The notes under the pieces: generated by a model
The model's database searches: none
The model's input: only the letters and a program-made list of their open reading frames with translations
Told to the model about the DNA's origin: nothing
Position numbers and translations under genes: made by a program
Assembly: GCA_030141605.1 (NCBI GenBank)
Contig: JAQGDQ010002402.1
Coordinates: 19,194-83,193 of the forward strand
Direction of reading: 5' to 3'
DNA: 64,000 bases
DNA from: Tubiluchus corallicola
Lineage: Eukaryota; Priapulida; Priapulimorpha; Priapulimorphida; Tubiluchidae
Part shown: piece after piece, positions 47,562-57,244 of the stretch
Layout: each line of letters opens with the position of its first letter
Position numbering within the stretch: position 1 is the stretch's first letter

Positions 47562-49484
47562 ATGAAAAAAAAACCTACATACGAAGAATTAGAGCACAAG
47601 CTAAAAATAATGCGTAAGCAACATCTGGAAACGCAAAAAAGGCTAGATGCTATATTAAACAATTCTCTTTTTGGCATATTCGAAGCAAATGAACAAGGCG
47701 AACTGACTTATGTAAATCAAGTTGCTGCTGAACTTGGTGGTTGTGAAACCCCAGAGGAAATGCTTTCTGTCCCCACATCTACATTTTATCAGAATAAAAA
47801 AGACGAAGACCTTTTTATTAATACATTAAAAAATAAACGCAAATTAGACTTTTACGAAGTAGAAGTGATAACAAAAAAAGGTGAAAAGAAAGTCGTTGGT
47901 TTTAGTGCTGTCCAAGAAAAAGAAAGATTATTAGGAATAGCATTAGACATTACAAAACAGATTGAAGCAGTACAAAATCTAAAAATTATAACAGATAATT
48001 CCTTGGTTGGTATTATTAGAACTCACCTTAATGGAGATGTTATTTATTTAAACAAAGTAGCACTTAAAATGGTTGAGCACGAATTAACAGAAAAAGTGGG
48101 AAAATTAAATGCTGCTAGTTTCTACAAATATCCCAAAGAAAGAGATAGGTATATAGAACTATTGCGAAAAAACGGTAGAGTAGATAGTATAGAGATGAGT
48201 TTTATTACTAAAAAAGGAAATACCAAGAGCATTACTATAAGTGCTTCGCTATCAGGGAATGAAATAGTTGCAGTAGCATTGGATACTACAAAAAGAAAAG
48301 AATATGAACAACAACTAAAAGAAGCTAAAATAAAAGCAGAACAAGCTTCTGATACTAAGGCAGCATTCTTATCAACAATGAGCCACGAGATAAGAACACC
48401 AATGAATGCCATTATAGGACTAAGCAATTTACTGTTAGAAAATTCGCCACAGAGACATCAGCTTGGTCATCTTAATGTATTAAAATTTAGTGCAGAAAAT
48501 CTACTACTACTTATTAATGATATATTAGATTACAGCAAAATAGAAGCACACAAAGTTAAATTTGAAGAAAAAAGCTTCAATATCTATGAACTATTAAAGA
48601 ATATTAGACAATCACAACAGCATAAAACTTCAGAAAAGAACATAGCTTTCAATCTAAATATAGACCCCACTACCCCAAAAGACATTAAAGGAGATAAACT
48701 AAGACTATCACAAATACTTACTAACTTAGTCAACAACGCCATCAAATTTACAGAACAAGGAAGCATTACCATTAATGCTATAACACAAAAGAAAAAAGAC
48801 GGAACATTTAACATTAAGTTTCAAGTAAAAGATACAGGTATAGGAATATCTCCAGATAGAATCAAAAAAATATTTAACGAATTTGAACAAGAAAGAGCAA
48901 GTACCACTCGAAAATATGGAGGAACAGGGCTGGGACTATCAATATCCAAAAAACTAATAAAACTACAAGGAGGCACAATAACTGTAGAAAGTGAAATAGA
49001 TAAAGGTTCTATATTCCAATTTATCCTTAATTTTAAAAAAGGAAGCCCTCGCTCTCGCATAAAACGAGAAGACTTAAACATAGAAGAAGAAAGCTTAGAT
49101 GGACTTAATATTCTGCTCGTAGAAGATAATCCTGTAAATGTAATGGTAGCACAAAGCTTTTTGAAAAAATGGAATATCTCTACAGACACAGCAGAAAATG
49201 GAAAAATAGCCACAGAAAAAGTAGACCAAAATGACTACGACCTAATACTTATGGACATACAAATGCCTGTAATGGATGGGCTACAAGCAACAAAACATAT
49301 AAGAAAACACCCTAACAATACAAAAGCTAAGACCCCTATCATAGCACTTACAGCATCAGTAATAAGTACAGAGCTAAAAAAGATAAAAGCAGCAGGGCTT
49401 GATGATATTATATTAAAACCCTTCGACCCTAAAAAATTGTATGCCAAACTAAACACATATAGAAGTGAAAAAATATTATCGTGA
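47562..49484 (+). CDS. hybrid sensor histidine kinase (PAS-PAS-HisKA-HATPase-REC)
   Basis: 640 aa, cytoplasmic: no membrane helix. Two PAS sensor domains (about 20-130 and 135-245), a coiled coil, and HisKA with the phospho-acceptor H275 in TMSHEIRTPMNAI. The HATPase_c domain has N, G1 and G2 boxes (LTNLVNNAIKF, DTGIGIS, GGTGLGLSI). A C-terminal receiver has the phospho-acceptor Asp near 565 (LILMDIQMP) and the conserved Lys in ILKPFD. Signal unknown; as a hybrid kinase it needs a further phosphotransfer partner, not seen nearby. Confidence 0.93.
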   Translation: MKKKPTYEELEHKLKIMRKQHLETQKRLDAILNNSLFGIFEANEQGELTYVNQVAAELGGCETPEEMLSVPTSTFYQNKKDEDLFINTLKNKRKLDFYEVEVITKKGEKKVVGFSAVQEKERLLGIALDITKQIEAVQNLKIITDNSLVGIIRTHLNGDVIYLNKVALKMVEHELTEKVGKLNAASFYKYPKERDRYIELLRKNGRVDSIEMSFITKKGNTKSITISASLSGNEIVAVALDTTKRKEYEQQLKEAKIKAEQASDTKAAFLSTMSHEIRTPMNAIIGLSNLLLENSPQRHQLGHLNVLKFSAENLLLLINDILDYSKIEAHKVKFEEKSFNIYELLKNIRQSQQHKTSEKNIAFNLNIDPTTPKDIKGDKLRLSQILTNLVNNAIKFTEQGSITINAITQKKKDGTFNIKFQVKDTGIGISPDRIKKIFNEFEQERASTTRKYGGTGLGLSISKKLIKLQGGTITVESEIDKGSIFQFILNFKKGSPRSRIKREDLNIEEESLDGLNILLVEDNPVNVMVAQSFLKKWNISTDTAENGKIATEKVDQNDYDLILMDIQMPVMDGLQATKHIRKHPNNTKAKTPIIALTASVISTELKKIKAAGLDDIILKPFDPKKLYAKLNTYRSEKILS

Positions 49485-49513
49485 CCTACTATAATTTAAG
49501 AAAACACAATTAA

Positions 49514-50782
49514 TCACGTTTTTGTTTTTTTAATGTTATTAAGTCTTTCTTGAGCATTGTTTTCTTGAGGATTATTTTGAGCGTGATAAAATTGTGTCTT
49601 TTTTAGTTTTTCTGGCAAATAAGCTTGCTCCACATAATTGCTTTCATAGTCGTAAGCATACTTATAGTCCTTTCCATACCCAAGGTCTTTCATCAATTTT
49701 GTAGGAGCATTACGTAAATGCAGAGGAACAGATAAATTACCTGTTTCTTTTACAGTACTTTGTGCATTTTTAATAGCTTGATAAGCAGAGTTGCTTTTAG
49801 GCGACATAGCAAGATATATGGTAATTTCAGCAAGAGGTATACGCCCTTCAGGCATTCCTATATTAGCAATTGCTTGAAAACAACTATTAGCAAGAAGCAA
49901 AGCATTAGGATTGGCTAAGCCAATGTCCTCTGCAGCTGATATAATAAGGCGTCGAGCAATAAACTTAGGGTCTTCTCCCCCCTCTATCATACGTGCCAGC
50001 CAGTAGATAGCTGCATCAGGGTCAGAGCCTCTTATAGACTTTATAAAAGCAGATATAATATCATAGTGCAATTCGCCGTTCTTATCATATTGAGCAATAT
50101 TTTGCTGTATGACTTGTGTTACCTTTCGGTTAGTAATGATTATTTTATTATCCTTTTCAGTACCAACAATGAGTTCTATGATATTAAGTAATTTTCGTGC
50201 ATCGCCTCCACTATGCTTTAGTAAAGTATCTTTTTCTTTGAAAATTATTTTCTTGTTTTTTAACTCTGAGTCCTTTTTCACAGTCTTATCAATAAGCTGC
50301 TGAAGACCTTCTCTATCCAAAGGGTTTAAAACATAAGTTTGACAACGCGAAAGTAAAGGAGAAATAACCTCGAAAGAAGGATTTTCGGTAGTAGCACCTA
50401 TCAAAGTAATAGTACCTTGCTCTACAGCTTGTAGTAATGAATCTTGTTGCGACTTAGAAAAACGATGAATCTCATCTATAAAAAGTATTGGATTGGGAGT
50501 ATTAAGATACTGTTGTTTTTTAGCCCTCTCTATAGTTTCTCTTATATCCTTCACACCCGAATTGATAGCACTAAGAGTGTAGAAAGAGCGTTTCAATTGT
50601 AAAGCTATAATATTTGCAAGAGTTGTTTTACCCACACCAGGAGGTCCCCACAATATGATAGAACTAAGAGAGTTACCTTCTATCATCTGGCGTAAAGGAG
50701 CATTTTTACCTACAAGATGCTGCTGTCCAATATAGTCATCTAAGGTAGTAGGTCGCATTCGCTCTGCAAGGGGCGTGTTCAT
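49514..50782 (-). CDS. rarA: replication-associated recombination protein A (MgsA/RarA/WRNIP1 family)
   Basis: 422 aa AAA+ ATPase related to clamp loaders, acting at stalled forks. Walker A GPPGVGKTTLA, Walker B ILFIDEIHRFSKSQQD, sensor 1 IGATTENPSFEV, and the C-terminal tetramerisation region (MPEGRIPLAEITIYLAMSPK). Last gene of the DUF3109-ung-rarA run. Confidence 0.95.
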   Translation of the reverse strand: MNTPLAERMRPTTLDDYIGQQHLVGKNAPLRQMIEGNSLSSIILWGPPGVGKTTLANIIALQLKRSFYTLSAINSGVKDIRETIERAKKQQYLNTPNPILFIDEIHRFSKSQQDSLLQAVEQGTITLIGATTENPSFEVISPLLSRCQTYVLNPLDREGLQQLIDKTVKKDSELKNKKIIFKEKDTLLKHSGGDARKLLNIIELIVGTEKDNKIIITNRKVTQVIQQNIAQYDKNGELHYDIISAFIKSIRGSDPDAAIYWLARMIEGGEDPKFIARRLIISAAEDIGLANPNALLLANSCFQAIANIGMPEGRIPLAEITIYLAMSPKSNSAYQAIKNAQSTVKETGNLSVPLHLRNAPTKLMKDLGYGKDYKYAYDYESNYVEQAYLPEKLKKTQFYHAQNNPQENNAQERLNNIKKTKT

Positions 50783-50820
50783 CTATATACAAGTTATTTT
50801 TCCCATTCACAATTATTAAT

Positions 50821-51483
50821 TTACCAGCTGATAGTTTGCAATTTCTTTTCTTTAAGATAATTATTTGTTTTACTAAAATGCTTGTTCCCAAAAAATCCTC
50901 TATCTGCAGAGAAAGGCGATGGGTGGGCTGATGTAAGCACAAGGTGTTTATCTGTATCTATCAAATCAGTTTTCTTTTGAGCATACGCACCCCAAAAAAT
51001 AAATACTATGTTTTCTTTCTCCTTAGAAATAAGCTGAATAACAGCATCTGTAAACTGCTCCCATCCTTTGTTTTGGTGCGATCCTGCACTGCCAGCTCTC
51101 ACCGTAAGAGTAGCATTGAGCAACAAAATACCTTGATTTGCCCAACGTTCAAGGTTTCCAGAATCTGGCACAGGAATATTTAAGTCGCTTTCTATTTCTT
51201 TGAAAATATTCTGTAAAGAAGGAGGTTTTCTAACACTGTCAGGCACAGAAAAACACAAACCGTGAGCCTGTCCATAGCCATGGTAAGGATCTTGACCAAG
51301 TATAACCACTCTAACATCGTTAAAAGGACATTTGTCAAAGGCCTTGAAAATATCTTTCCCCTTAGGATAAATAGTATTACTTTTTCGTTCCTCCTTTATG
51401 AAATTTACTAAATCTTCAAAGTATTGTTTCTCAAATTCAGGTTGTAGGATTTTTTTCCAAGAATTTTCTATTGCTACATTCAT
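50821..51483 (-). CDS. ung: uracil-DNA glycosylase (family 1)
   Basis: 220 aa. Removes uracil from DNA to start base-excision repair. Catalytic water-activating D65 in LGQDPYHG, uracil pocket in GLCFSVP, LLLNATLTVR, and the DNA-intercalation loop HPSPFSADRGFFG starting at H187. Starts 3 nt after the DUF3109 gene ends. Confidence 0.97.
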   Translation of the reverse strand: MNVAIENSWKKILQPEFEKQYFEDLVNFIKEERKSNTIYPKGKDIFKAFDKCPFNDVRVVILGQDPYHGYGQAHGLCFSVPDSVRKPPSLQNIFKEIESDLNIPVPDSGNLERWANQGILLLNATLTVRAGSAGSHQNKGWEQFTDAVIQLISKEKENIVFIFWGAYAQKKTDLIDTDKHLVLTSAHPSPFSADRGFFGNKHFSKTNNYLKEKKLQTISW

Positions 51484-51486
51484 TGT

Positions 51487-52071
51487 TCAAGTGTTAAGTT
51501 TATCTTTTTCAATTAAATTTATAGCCTCCAGAAGATCATTATACCAAGCCTCCCCATACTCTCGAATAAGAGCCTCCCTACAAAACTTATAAATAGGTTT
51601 GTTGAGTTTCTCACCCAACAAGCAAGCGTCAACGCAAATACTCCATTCATCATAATTCAAAGCATCGTACTTTTCGTATCTGTTAATCCTAATGGGATAT
51701 AAATGACAAGAAATAGGCTTTTCAAAATCTATTTCATTATTGTTATAGGCTTTTTCTATAGCACATTCTATTATATCCTGCCCATTTTTCACAACATAAA
51801 CACATTCCTTGTTGTTGATAAGTGGAGTGGTAAGTTCTCCTTCAAAATCTATCATAGAAGTACCTTGTTTCTTTATCGCCTCTACAGCTTGCAAGGATAA
51901 GTACTTTTTTACCTTTGGGAATATTTCTTCCAATACTACCTTTTCAGTTTCCTTTACAGGAGCTCCTGAATCACCTTCCACACAACAAATACCCTTGCAC
52001 TTGCTAATATTACAAATAAAGTTCTTCTCTATAAGGTCTCTGCTTATTATAGTATTGCCTATTTGTATCAT
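51487..52071 (-). CDS. DUF3109 family protein
   Basis: 194 aa with a spread set of cysteines (CNISKCKGICC, CVYVV, CHLYPIR, CVDACLL) that suggests an Fe-S or zinc site; the family resembles the YkgJ-type Cys-rich proteins. Function unknown. First in a three-gene minus-strand unit with ung and rarA. Confidence 0.82.
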   Translation of the reverse strand: MIQIGNTIISRDLIEKNFICNISKCKGICCVEGDSGAPVKETEKVVLEEIFPKVKKYLSLQAVEAIKKQGTSMIDFEGELTTPLINNKECVYVVKNGQDIIECAIEKAYNNNEIDFEKPISCHLYPIRINRYEKYDALNYDEWSICVDACLLGEKLNKPIYKFCREALIREYGEAWYNDLLEAINLIEKDKLNT

Positions 52072-52146
52072 TTATTTTTTTTGAATAATGAAGTAAAAAT
52101 AATGAAAATTTTCTCCCTGACAAAAAACTATATTTCATTATTCTTT

Positions 52147-52178
52147 TTTGTAAAGTTTCGATTTATTCATTACTTTTG
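52147..52178 (+). promoter_or_regulatory. promoter of tRNA-Arg
   Basis: TTTG (52147-52150), 20-nt spacer, TACTTTTG (52171-52178), ending 15 nt before the tRNA. Confidence 0.75.
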
Positions 52179-52193
52179 TGACTCTCTAAAAAA

Positions 52194-52266
52194 GGACTCG
52201 TAGCTTAATGGATAGAGCATCTGACTACGGATCAGAAGGTTGGGGGTTCGACTCCCTCCGAGTTCA
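52194..52266 (+). tRNA. tRNA-Arg (ACG)
   Basis: Complete cloverleaf: acceptor GGACTCG/CGAGTTC, D arm GCTT...GAGC, anticodon arm TCTGA-CTACGGA-TCAGA with anticodon ACG, T arm GGGGG-TTCGACT-CCCTC. CCA is not encoded. Confidence 0.95.
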
Positions 52267-52511
52267 CTTTGTTTAAAAAAACATCCTTTTTATTAAAGGT
52301 TTTAGAAGTGCCTTTAATTTTTACGGTTGTATTTACAGCCTTTTTAATGTGAGAAATTTTTTCTAAATAAAAGAGACTTCACCTAAGAAAACAATACAAA
52401 CATAATAATTAACTTATTAAAATCTTACATTTGATAGAGAGCGATTTTGGTTAAGAAATTATTTGTTTGCATACTTGTGTAGAAGATAATTATTAGTTAT
52501 AAATGTTTTGG

Positions 52512-52542
52512 AAGGGAGTAGCCTGTTGCTACTCCCTTTTTT
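52512..52542 (+). terminator. rho-independent terminator
   Basis: Perfect 11-bp stem AAGGGAGTAGC / GCTACTCCCTT, 5-nt loop, followed by TTTTTT. It lies 246 nt after tRNA-Arg with no ORF between, and converges on the DASS gene end. The interval 52267-52511 shows no gene. Confidence 0.85.
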
Positions 52543-52592
52543 GTTTTACACAGTAAGAATAAATTAAGATGCAACACAAAACACATCAAGCA

Positions 52593-54101
52593 TTATCCCA
52601 AAGCCCAACCAGCTAACACACTTCCAATAAGAGTTAACAGCATTAATGCTGTTGGGTCAAGAATAACCCCGGCTCTTATCATATTACTTATCCGTAGCTC
52701 GCCACTAGCAAAAATAATTGCATTTGGTGGAGTACCCATAGGCAAGGAAAATACACAACTAGTTGCTACTATCATTGGTGCTGCAAATATCACAGGGTCA
52801 TAGCCAAAGGATACACCAATACCCACAATTACAGGTAGAAAAATTGTTGCTAAGGCCGTGTTGCTCATAAACTCAGTAAATAACAGCATAATTCCCATCA
52901 GAACAAAAGTCAACATTTTTATAGACAATTCTTTATTACTGCTTATAAAATCGCCAAAAACAGTCAATACACCCGTGCTGCTCAATGCAGAAGCAATGCT
53001 TAAACCTCCACCAAAGAGGAGCAATACACCCCACGGTAGTTTATGAGTATCTTTCCATTCGAGCAGCCGCTCTCCTGAGGCATAAGAAGTGGGAACAACA
53101 AAGAAAAGAACACTTACAAATACAGCAATAGAGGTGTCACTGATAGTTGTTCCTAACAAATAGTTCAATCCACTTCGTGTAACCCACAAAAATGCTGCAG
53201 AAATAAATATAATAAACGTTGCTCTTTCTTCCATCCCCATCCTTCCCAAGCCCTTTATTTCATTATGTAGTATTTCTTTAAAACCATCAATAGTTCCTAT
53301 TTTATTTGGATATACTATTCTTGTTAAAACTATATACATTATAAATATCATCAGTACAACAACAGGCATTGTAAATACCATCCAGTCTAAAAAACTAATC
53401 TCTAAATTATAAATATCATTCATATATCCTGCAAATATTGCATTTGGAGGCGAACCAATTAAAGTTCCCATTCCTCCAATACTAGCACCATATGCAACAC
53501 CAAGTAACATTGCTATTCTCAAATTTTTCACCTTCTGAGAATTAACATCCATATTTTTGGAAATCATACCCACTACAGAAAGTATAATTGGAAGCATCAT
53601 AACAGCAGTAGCTGTATTTGAAATCCACATACTTAAAAAAGCACTTGCAATAATAAAACCCAAAATAATAAAATTGGCTCTCGAACCCATTACCTTTAAT
53701 ATTACTAAAGCTATTCGTTTGTGCAAGTTCCATTTTTCTAATGCTAAAGCAATAATAAAACCACCTAAAAAAAGAAAAATAACAGAACTACTATATGGTG
53801 CTACTACTTCGCCCACAGTCATTATGCCCAACGATGGAAAAATAACAATAGGCAATAAAGAAGTGGCAGCAAGAGGAATAAACTCCGTAATCCACCAGAT
53901 AAGCATCCACAACGCAAGTGCCATTATTTGATGAGTTCGCACATCAAGCACATCAAATACTATAAAGTAGTGCGACAAAATGAATAAACCAGGGCCTATC
54001 GCATTTATTCCCCATTTTAAAAGAGTGCCAATAGTTACTTTTGTTCCTTTTTGCTTATGTCGATTTCTATCCGTTTTCCAAGAAGATTCTATTATATTCA
54101 T
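52593..54101 (-). CDS. DASS/SLC13-family anion:sodium symporter
   Basis: 502 aa, about 12 membrane helices. The family imports dicarboxylates, citrate or sulfate with Na+. Two SNT motifs that bind sodium and substrate carboxylate are visible (MWISNTATAVMM and FMSNTALATIFLP), the arrangement of VcINDY-type transporters. The substrate cannot be assigned. Divergent from folC. Confidence 0.88.
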   Translation of the reverse strand: MNIIESSWKTDRNRHKQKGTKVTIGTLLKWGINAIGPGLFILSHYFIVFDVLDVRTHQIMALALWMLIWWITEFIPLAATSLLPIVIFPSLGIMTVGEVVAPYSSSVIFLFLGGFIIALALEKWNLHKRIALVILKVMGSRANFIILGFIIASAFLSMWISNTATAVMMLPIILSVVGMISKNMDVNSQKVKNLRIAMLLGVAYGASIGGMGTLIGSPPNAIFAGYMNDIYNLEISFLDWMVFTMPVVVLMIFIMYIVLTRIVYPNKIGTIDGFKEILHNEIKGLGRMGMEERATFIIFISAAFLWVTRSGLNYLLGTTISDTSIAVFVSVLFFVVPTSYASGERLLEWKDTHKLPWGVLLLFGGGLSIASALSSTGVLTVFGDFISSNKELSIKMLTFVLMGIMLLFTEFMSNTALATIFLPVIVGIGVSFGYDPVIFAAPMIVATSCVFSLPMGTPPNAIIFASGELRISNMIRAGVILDPTALMLLTLIGSVLAGWALG

Positions 54102-54208
54102 TGTATTTCTGTTTAAATAATACGAAAATACATTATAATTTCAAATATAGATATATAAAACAAATACTTTCAGTATTTTCTAAATTTATTTATTTGAAAA
54201 TAAACCTT

Positions 54209-54216
54209 TATTTTTG
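54209..54216 (+). promoter_or_regulatory. TAnnTTTG -7 element for folC
   Basis: TATTTTTG 20 nt before the ATG at 54237; a start at the GTG at 54216 would overlap it, so the ATG is preferred. Confidence 0.55.
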
Positions 54217-54236
54217 TGCAAAAAGAAACATCGCGA

Positions 54237-55526
54237 ATGAACTACCAAGAGGTTTTACAATATTTATACACACAACTTCCTGTTTTTCAAAACATCGGCA
54301 ATAAAGCTCTTAATCTTGGGTTGGACAATATGTTGAAATTAGACCAGCATCTTAACCATCCACACCATAGTTTTAGAACTATCCATATAGGAGGAACAAA
54401 TGGCAAAGGAAGTGTTGCCCATATATTAGCTTCTATTTTACAAAAAGCAGGCTTCAGAGTTGGGCTTTATACCTCTCCGCACATATCTGATTTTAGAGAA
54501 CGAATAAAAATAAATGGAACAACAATTTCTAAAAAAGATGTAATCGCATTTGTAAAAAACAATACTTCAATTATTAAAAAAGAAAAACCCTCATTTTTTG
54601 AACTTACCGTAGCAATGGCTTTTCATTACTTTAAAAGTAAGAAAATAGACATCGCAGTTATTGAAGTAGGACTGGGAGGGCGGTTAGACTCAACCAATAT
54701 TATTACTCCTACCCTATCCGTCATCACCAACATTAGCAAAGACCATACACAAATTCTCGGCAACACACTACAAGCCATTGCCCAAGAAAAAGCAGGCATC
54801 ATCAAAAAAGAAATACCAGTAGTAATAGGCGAAAGCAATGAAATCACAAACAATATTTTTGTAGAAGCAGCTCGTAAGCAAAATGCACCTATCTTTTTTG
54901 CAGATAAAACCTATACCATTACTGATAAAACATTGCCTAACAAAGAAAAACAACATTTGAATATTAGTAAAAAAGGTAAGATGTGCTACAAAAACTTAAC
55001 TTTAAACCTACTGGGTAGGTTTCAGCAAAAAAATATAGTATCTGTTTTACAGTCTATTGATATTCTTAATCAGCAAAACTTCAATATTTCTACAGAAAAT
55101 ATTTATCAGGGATGTGAAAATGTAACAAAAAATACTGCTTTCAAAGGACGCTGGCAAGTCATTAGCAAAAAACCTCTCACCATTTGCGATATGGCTCACA
55201 ACGAACAGGGGATAAAAAACAGTATAGAACAATTATCTATGGTATCTCACGAAAATTTACATATAATAATAGGAATGGTAAAAGAAAAAACAATAGACAA
55301 CATATTGCAACTACTACCTTCGAAGGCAAACTACTATTTTGCAAAACCTGACATATTTCGTGCATTAGACGAATACCAGCTATATAGCTCTGCTAAAAAG
55401 TATAGTTTACAAGGGAAAACTTATAAGTCGATAAAAACGGCACTGGGAATAGCCAAACAAAAAGCAAATGATAAGGATCTTATTTTCATTGTAGGAAGTA
55501 CTTTTAATTTAAAAAAAATAATTTAG
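54237..55526 (+). CDS. folC: folylpolyglutamate synthase/dihydrofolate synthase
   Basis: 429 aa from the ATG at 54237. Mur-ligase-type enzyme adding glutamate to dihydropteroate or folates. P-loop GGTNGKGSVAH, folate-binding YTSPHISDFRERI, DIAVIEVGLGGRLDSTN, and the C-terminal substrate domain with GRWQVI and CDMAHNEQG. Identification is secure. Confidence 0.94.
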   Translation: MNYQEVLQYLYTQLPVFQNIGNKALNLGLDNMLKLDQHLNHPHHSFRTIHIGGTNGKGSVAHILASILQKAGFRVGLYTSPHISDFRERIKINGTTISKKDVIAFVKNNTSIIKKEKPSFFELTVAMAFHYFKSKKIDIAVIEVGLGGRLDSTNIITPTLSVITNISKDHTQILGNTLQAIAQEKAGIIKKEIPVVIGESNEITNNIFVEAARKQNAPIFFADKTYTITDKTLPNKEKQHLNISKKGKMCYKNLTLNLLGRFQQKNIVSVLQSIDILNQQNFNISTENIYQGCENVTKNTAFKGRWQVISKKPLTICDMAHNEQGIKNSIEQLSMVSHENLHIIIGMVKEKTIDNILQLLPSKANYYFAKPDIFRALDEYQLYSSAKKYSLQGKTYKSIKTALGIAKQKANDKDLIFIVGSTFNLKKII

Positions 55527-55534
55527 CATTTTTG

Positions 55535-55565
55535 TTTGATTATACAAAATAAGATTTTACCTTTG
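55535..55565 (+). promoter_or_regulatory. promoter of tRNA-Val
   Basis: TTTG (55535-55538), 19-nt spacer, TACCTTTG (55558-55565), 36 nt before the tRNA. Confidence 0.75.
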
Positions 55566-55601
55566 CACTGATTTTATAACTATATTATTTTTTGGTTATA
55601 G

Positions 55602-55679
55602 GGGCGATTAGCTCAGTTGGTTCAGAGCACCTGCCTTACAAGCAGGGGGTCGTAGGTTCGAATCCTACATCGCCCACCA
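55602..55679 (+). tRNA. tRNA-Val (TAC)
   Basis: Acceptor GGGCGAT/ATCGCCC, D arm GCTC...GAGC, anticodon arm CCTGC-CTTACAA-GCAGG with anticodon TAC, T arm GTAGG-TTCGAAT-CCTAC, discriminator A and encoded CCA. Confidence 0.95.
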
Positions 55680-55690
55680 CTGATTATAAA

Positions 55691-55725
55691 GGAGTTACAT
55701 AGGTTTATGTAGCTCCTTCTTTTTG
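55691..55725 (+). terminator. terminator after tRNA-Val
   Basis: Stem GGAGTTACATA / TATGTAGCTCC (one G-T pair), loop GGTT, then a T-rich run. Confidence 0.85.
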
Positions 55726-55738
55726 GCACTTACCCAAC

Positions 55739-55761
55739 AAATTACCCAACAATTGAAAAGA
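55739..55761 (+). repeat. 23-bp direct repeat, left copy (possible element end)
   Basis: aaattacccaac then aattgaaaaga, identical at 61829-61851. Preceded by a partial tandem copy (ttacccaacaa). It lies 60 nt beyond tRNA-Val, where integrated elements often end. Confidence 0.6.
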
Positions 55762-55791
55762 TATTTTTTATTTAAAGGATAGTAATACATA

Positions 55792-56202
55792 TTATTCAAA
55801 TTGTTTCTTTAGTTTTTCAATTCTCTTAATATGTGCCTCCATTTCTGTAGGGTCGGGGTATTCTAATTTTATCTCTATAGGTTTCTCTTCATTTATTTGA
55901 TGGTTTGAGGGTTTCTCCCCGCTGGTATCTCTTATTGCCTCAAATGCCTTTAAACTTGCATTTGCATTGCCTCCCATTGCTAAGTCCATTAGTTTTAATA
56001 GTATAGCCTCATCTGTAGGTAGGGTAGGATATAAATATTTGTTGTCTTGTTTTTGTAGTTGAGAAATGGGAACTTTTAAAACTCCGTTGTTTTGCCTTAA
56101 CTCATTTAATTTTTTTCTAAAAGACGGAGGTTGTCCCTTCTTATTTATGTTTTGTGGGTTCTTATCAAAACCTTTGCCTATTATGTTTTGAGGGTTTGGC
56201 AT
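55792..56202 (-). CDS. phage/mobile-element-type protein (DUF5681-like N-terminus)
   Basis: 136 aa. The N-terminus NIIGKGFDKNPQNINKKGQP is typical of Bacteroidota phage or prophage proteins with a DUF5681-like start (often listed near small terminases). The middle has SFRKKLNEL and PTDEAILLKLMDLAMGGN, and the end is a charged helix. It is the last gene of a minus-strand series that runs toward tRNA-Val. No terminase large subunit or integrase is visible, so this is likely a remnant of a larger element. Confidence 0.6.
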   Translation of the reverse strand: MPNPQNIIGKGFDKNPQNINKKGQPPSFRKKLNELRQNNGVLKVPISQLQKQDNKYLYPTLPTDEAILLKLMDLAMGGNANASLKAFEAIRDTSGEKPSNHQINEEKPIEIKLEYPDPTEMEAHIKRIEKLKKQFE

Positions 56203-56360
56203 TTTCTACATTGTATTTACGTTGCAAATGGGTATGTAGGTATAAAGATACTAAAATTACTTATATGGTATTATAGTAGGTTATTTAGGGTAAAAATAGC
56301 AATGTTCTTTATTCCTCCTCCGTTTGCCAAAGGCTATTTACTTTTGTAGTTGTTTATAAT
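56203..56360. other. intergenic with a short repeated motif
   Basis: No gene. The motif cctccgtttgccaaaggcta at about 56318-56337 recurs at about 56605-56624; each copy lies just beyond the 3' end of a minus-strand gene and can form a small hairpin, so it may be a processing or termination signal. Confidence 0.4.
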
Positions 56361-56528
56361 CTATTCCTTTTTTTTGAACTCTCCTTTTATTTCCTCCAAT
56401 AATGATATGATTTTCTCTTGATTTTTAACTCTAATATTAATTTTATAATACCAAAGAATAACATTTCTCAAAATAATAAATAAAAGTAATGCTACACATA
56501 CAATAATTGCAATTGCTAAAATATCCAT
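56361..56528 (-). CDS. small single-helix membrane protein, unknown
   Basis: 55 aa: N-terminal membrane helix (MDILAIAIIVCVALLLFIIL), then a charged amphipathic tail (KINIRVKNQEKIISLLEEIK). No family recognised. Same strand as its neighbours in the island and probably part of that transcript. Confidence 0.5.
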   Translation of the reverse strand: MDILAIAIIVCVALLLFIILRNVILWYYKINIRVKNQEKIISLLEEIKGEFKKKE

Positions 56529-56626
56529 AATAATAATTTAAAATTTAAATTGATTAATAAATAGAATTATAACTAAAAGAGTAAATAATACTTCTCTACC
56601 CTTCCTCCGTTTGCCAAAGGCTATTT

Positions 56627-57172
56627 TTACCAATCGTTATTAGTCTCTTGTTTTTTAATCATATAACTTTCAATATTTGAAGTTAAACTATTTATATTTC
56701 CCTCCGTTTGTTTTTTCATATCGTCCCAGTTATCTTTAACAAAATTCTTACCACCTTTACAATGCTCGCAAGTCTCAGCATCTGTAATTAATCCAAAATT
56801 ATATCTATCTCCATAAGTAATTGTATTTCCTTCGTGTATAAAATTATTAAGTTCATATTTAAACCTACCTTCTTTTACCATTATTTTAATATTATAGTAA
56901 ATAACACCTTTTACAGCATCTCCACCTACAAACCTATTAGGGTTAAATTGAAATAATGCTCTACCTGAAATTACTCCCTCTTCTTTATCTTCATACTGTA
57001 TAACTTCTTTACTATTCTTATAGATTTCTGCAAACCACATTTTAGCATTGCTAAAAAGTTTATCTTTTGATAAATTTTCTACTTCTATCACTTTTTCATA
57101 AGTTATAGGCTCTTGTGCAAAAAGAGAAATAGAAATACTTAGAATAAAGAAAATTGATAATAGTTTTTTCAT
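56627..57172 (-). CDS. DUF4468-domain exported protein
   Basis: 181 aa. Signal peptide (about residues 1-19, ending LFAQ), then the domain: YEKVIEVENLSKDKLFSNAKMWFAE near the start, GVISGRALFQF, and IKIMVKEGRFKYEL. DUF4468 has a TBP-like fold and is widespread in Bacteroidota and their mobile elements; function unknown. A CEHC motif (residues ~138-141) is an extra. Confidence 0.75.
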   Translation of the reverse strand: MKKLLSIFFILSISISLFAQEPITYEKVIEVENLSKDKLFSNAKMWFAEIYKNSKEVIQYEDKEEGVISGRALFQFNPNRFVGGDAVKGVIYYNIKIMVKEGRFKYELNNFIHEGNTITYGDRYNFGLITDAETCEHCKGGKNFVKDNWDDMKKQTEGNINSLTSNIESYMIKKQETNNDW

Positions 57173-57244
57173 AATAAATAAGTTTTGTTTATAAAGATTA
57201 GAAATATTTTTAGTGATGCAATATTACAAAATTTAGATAACTTT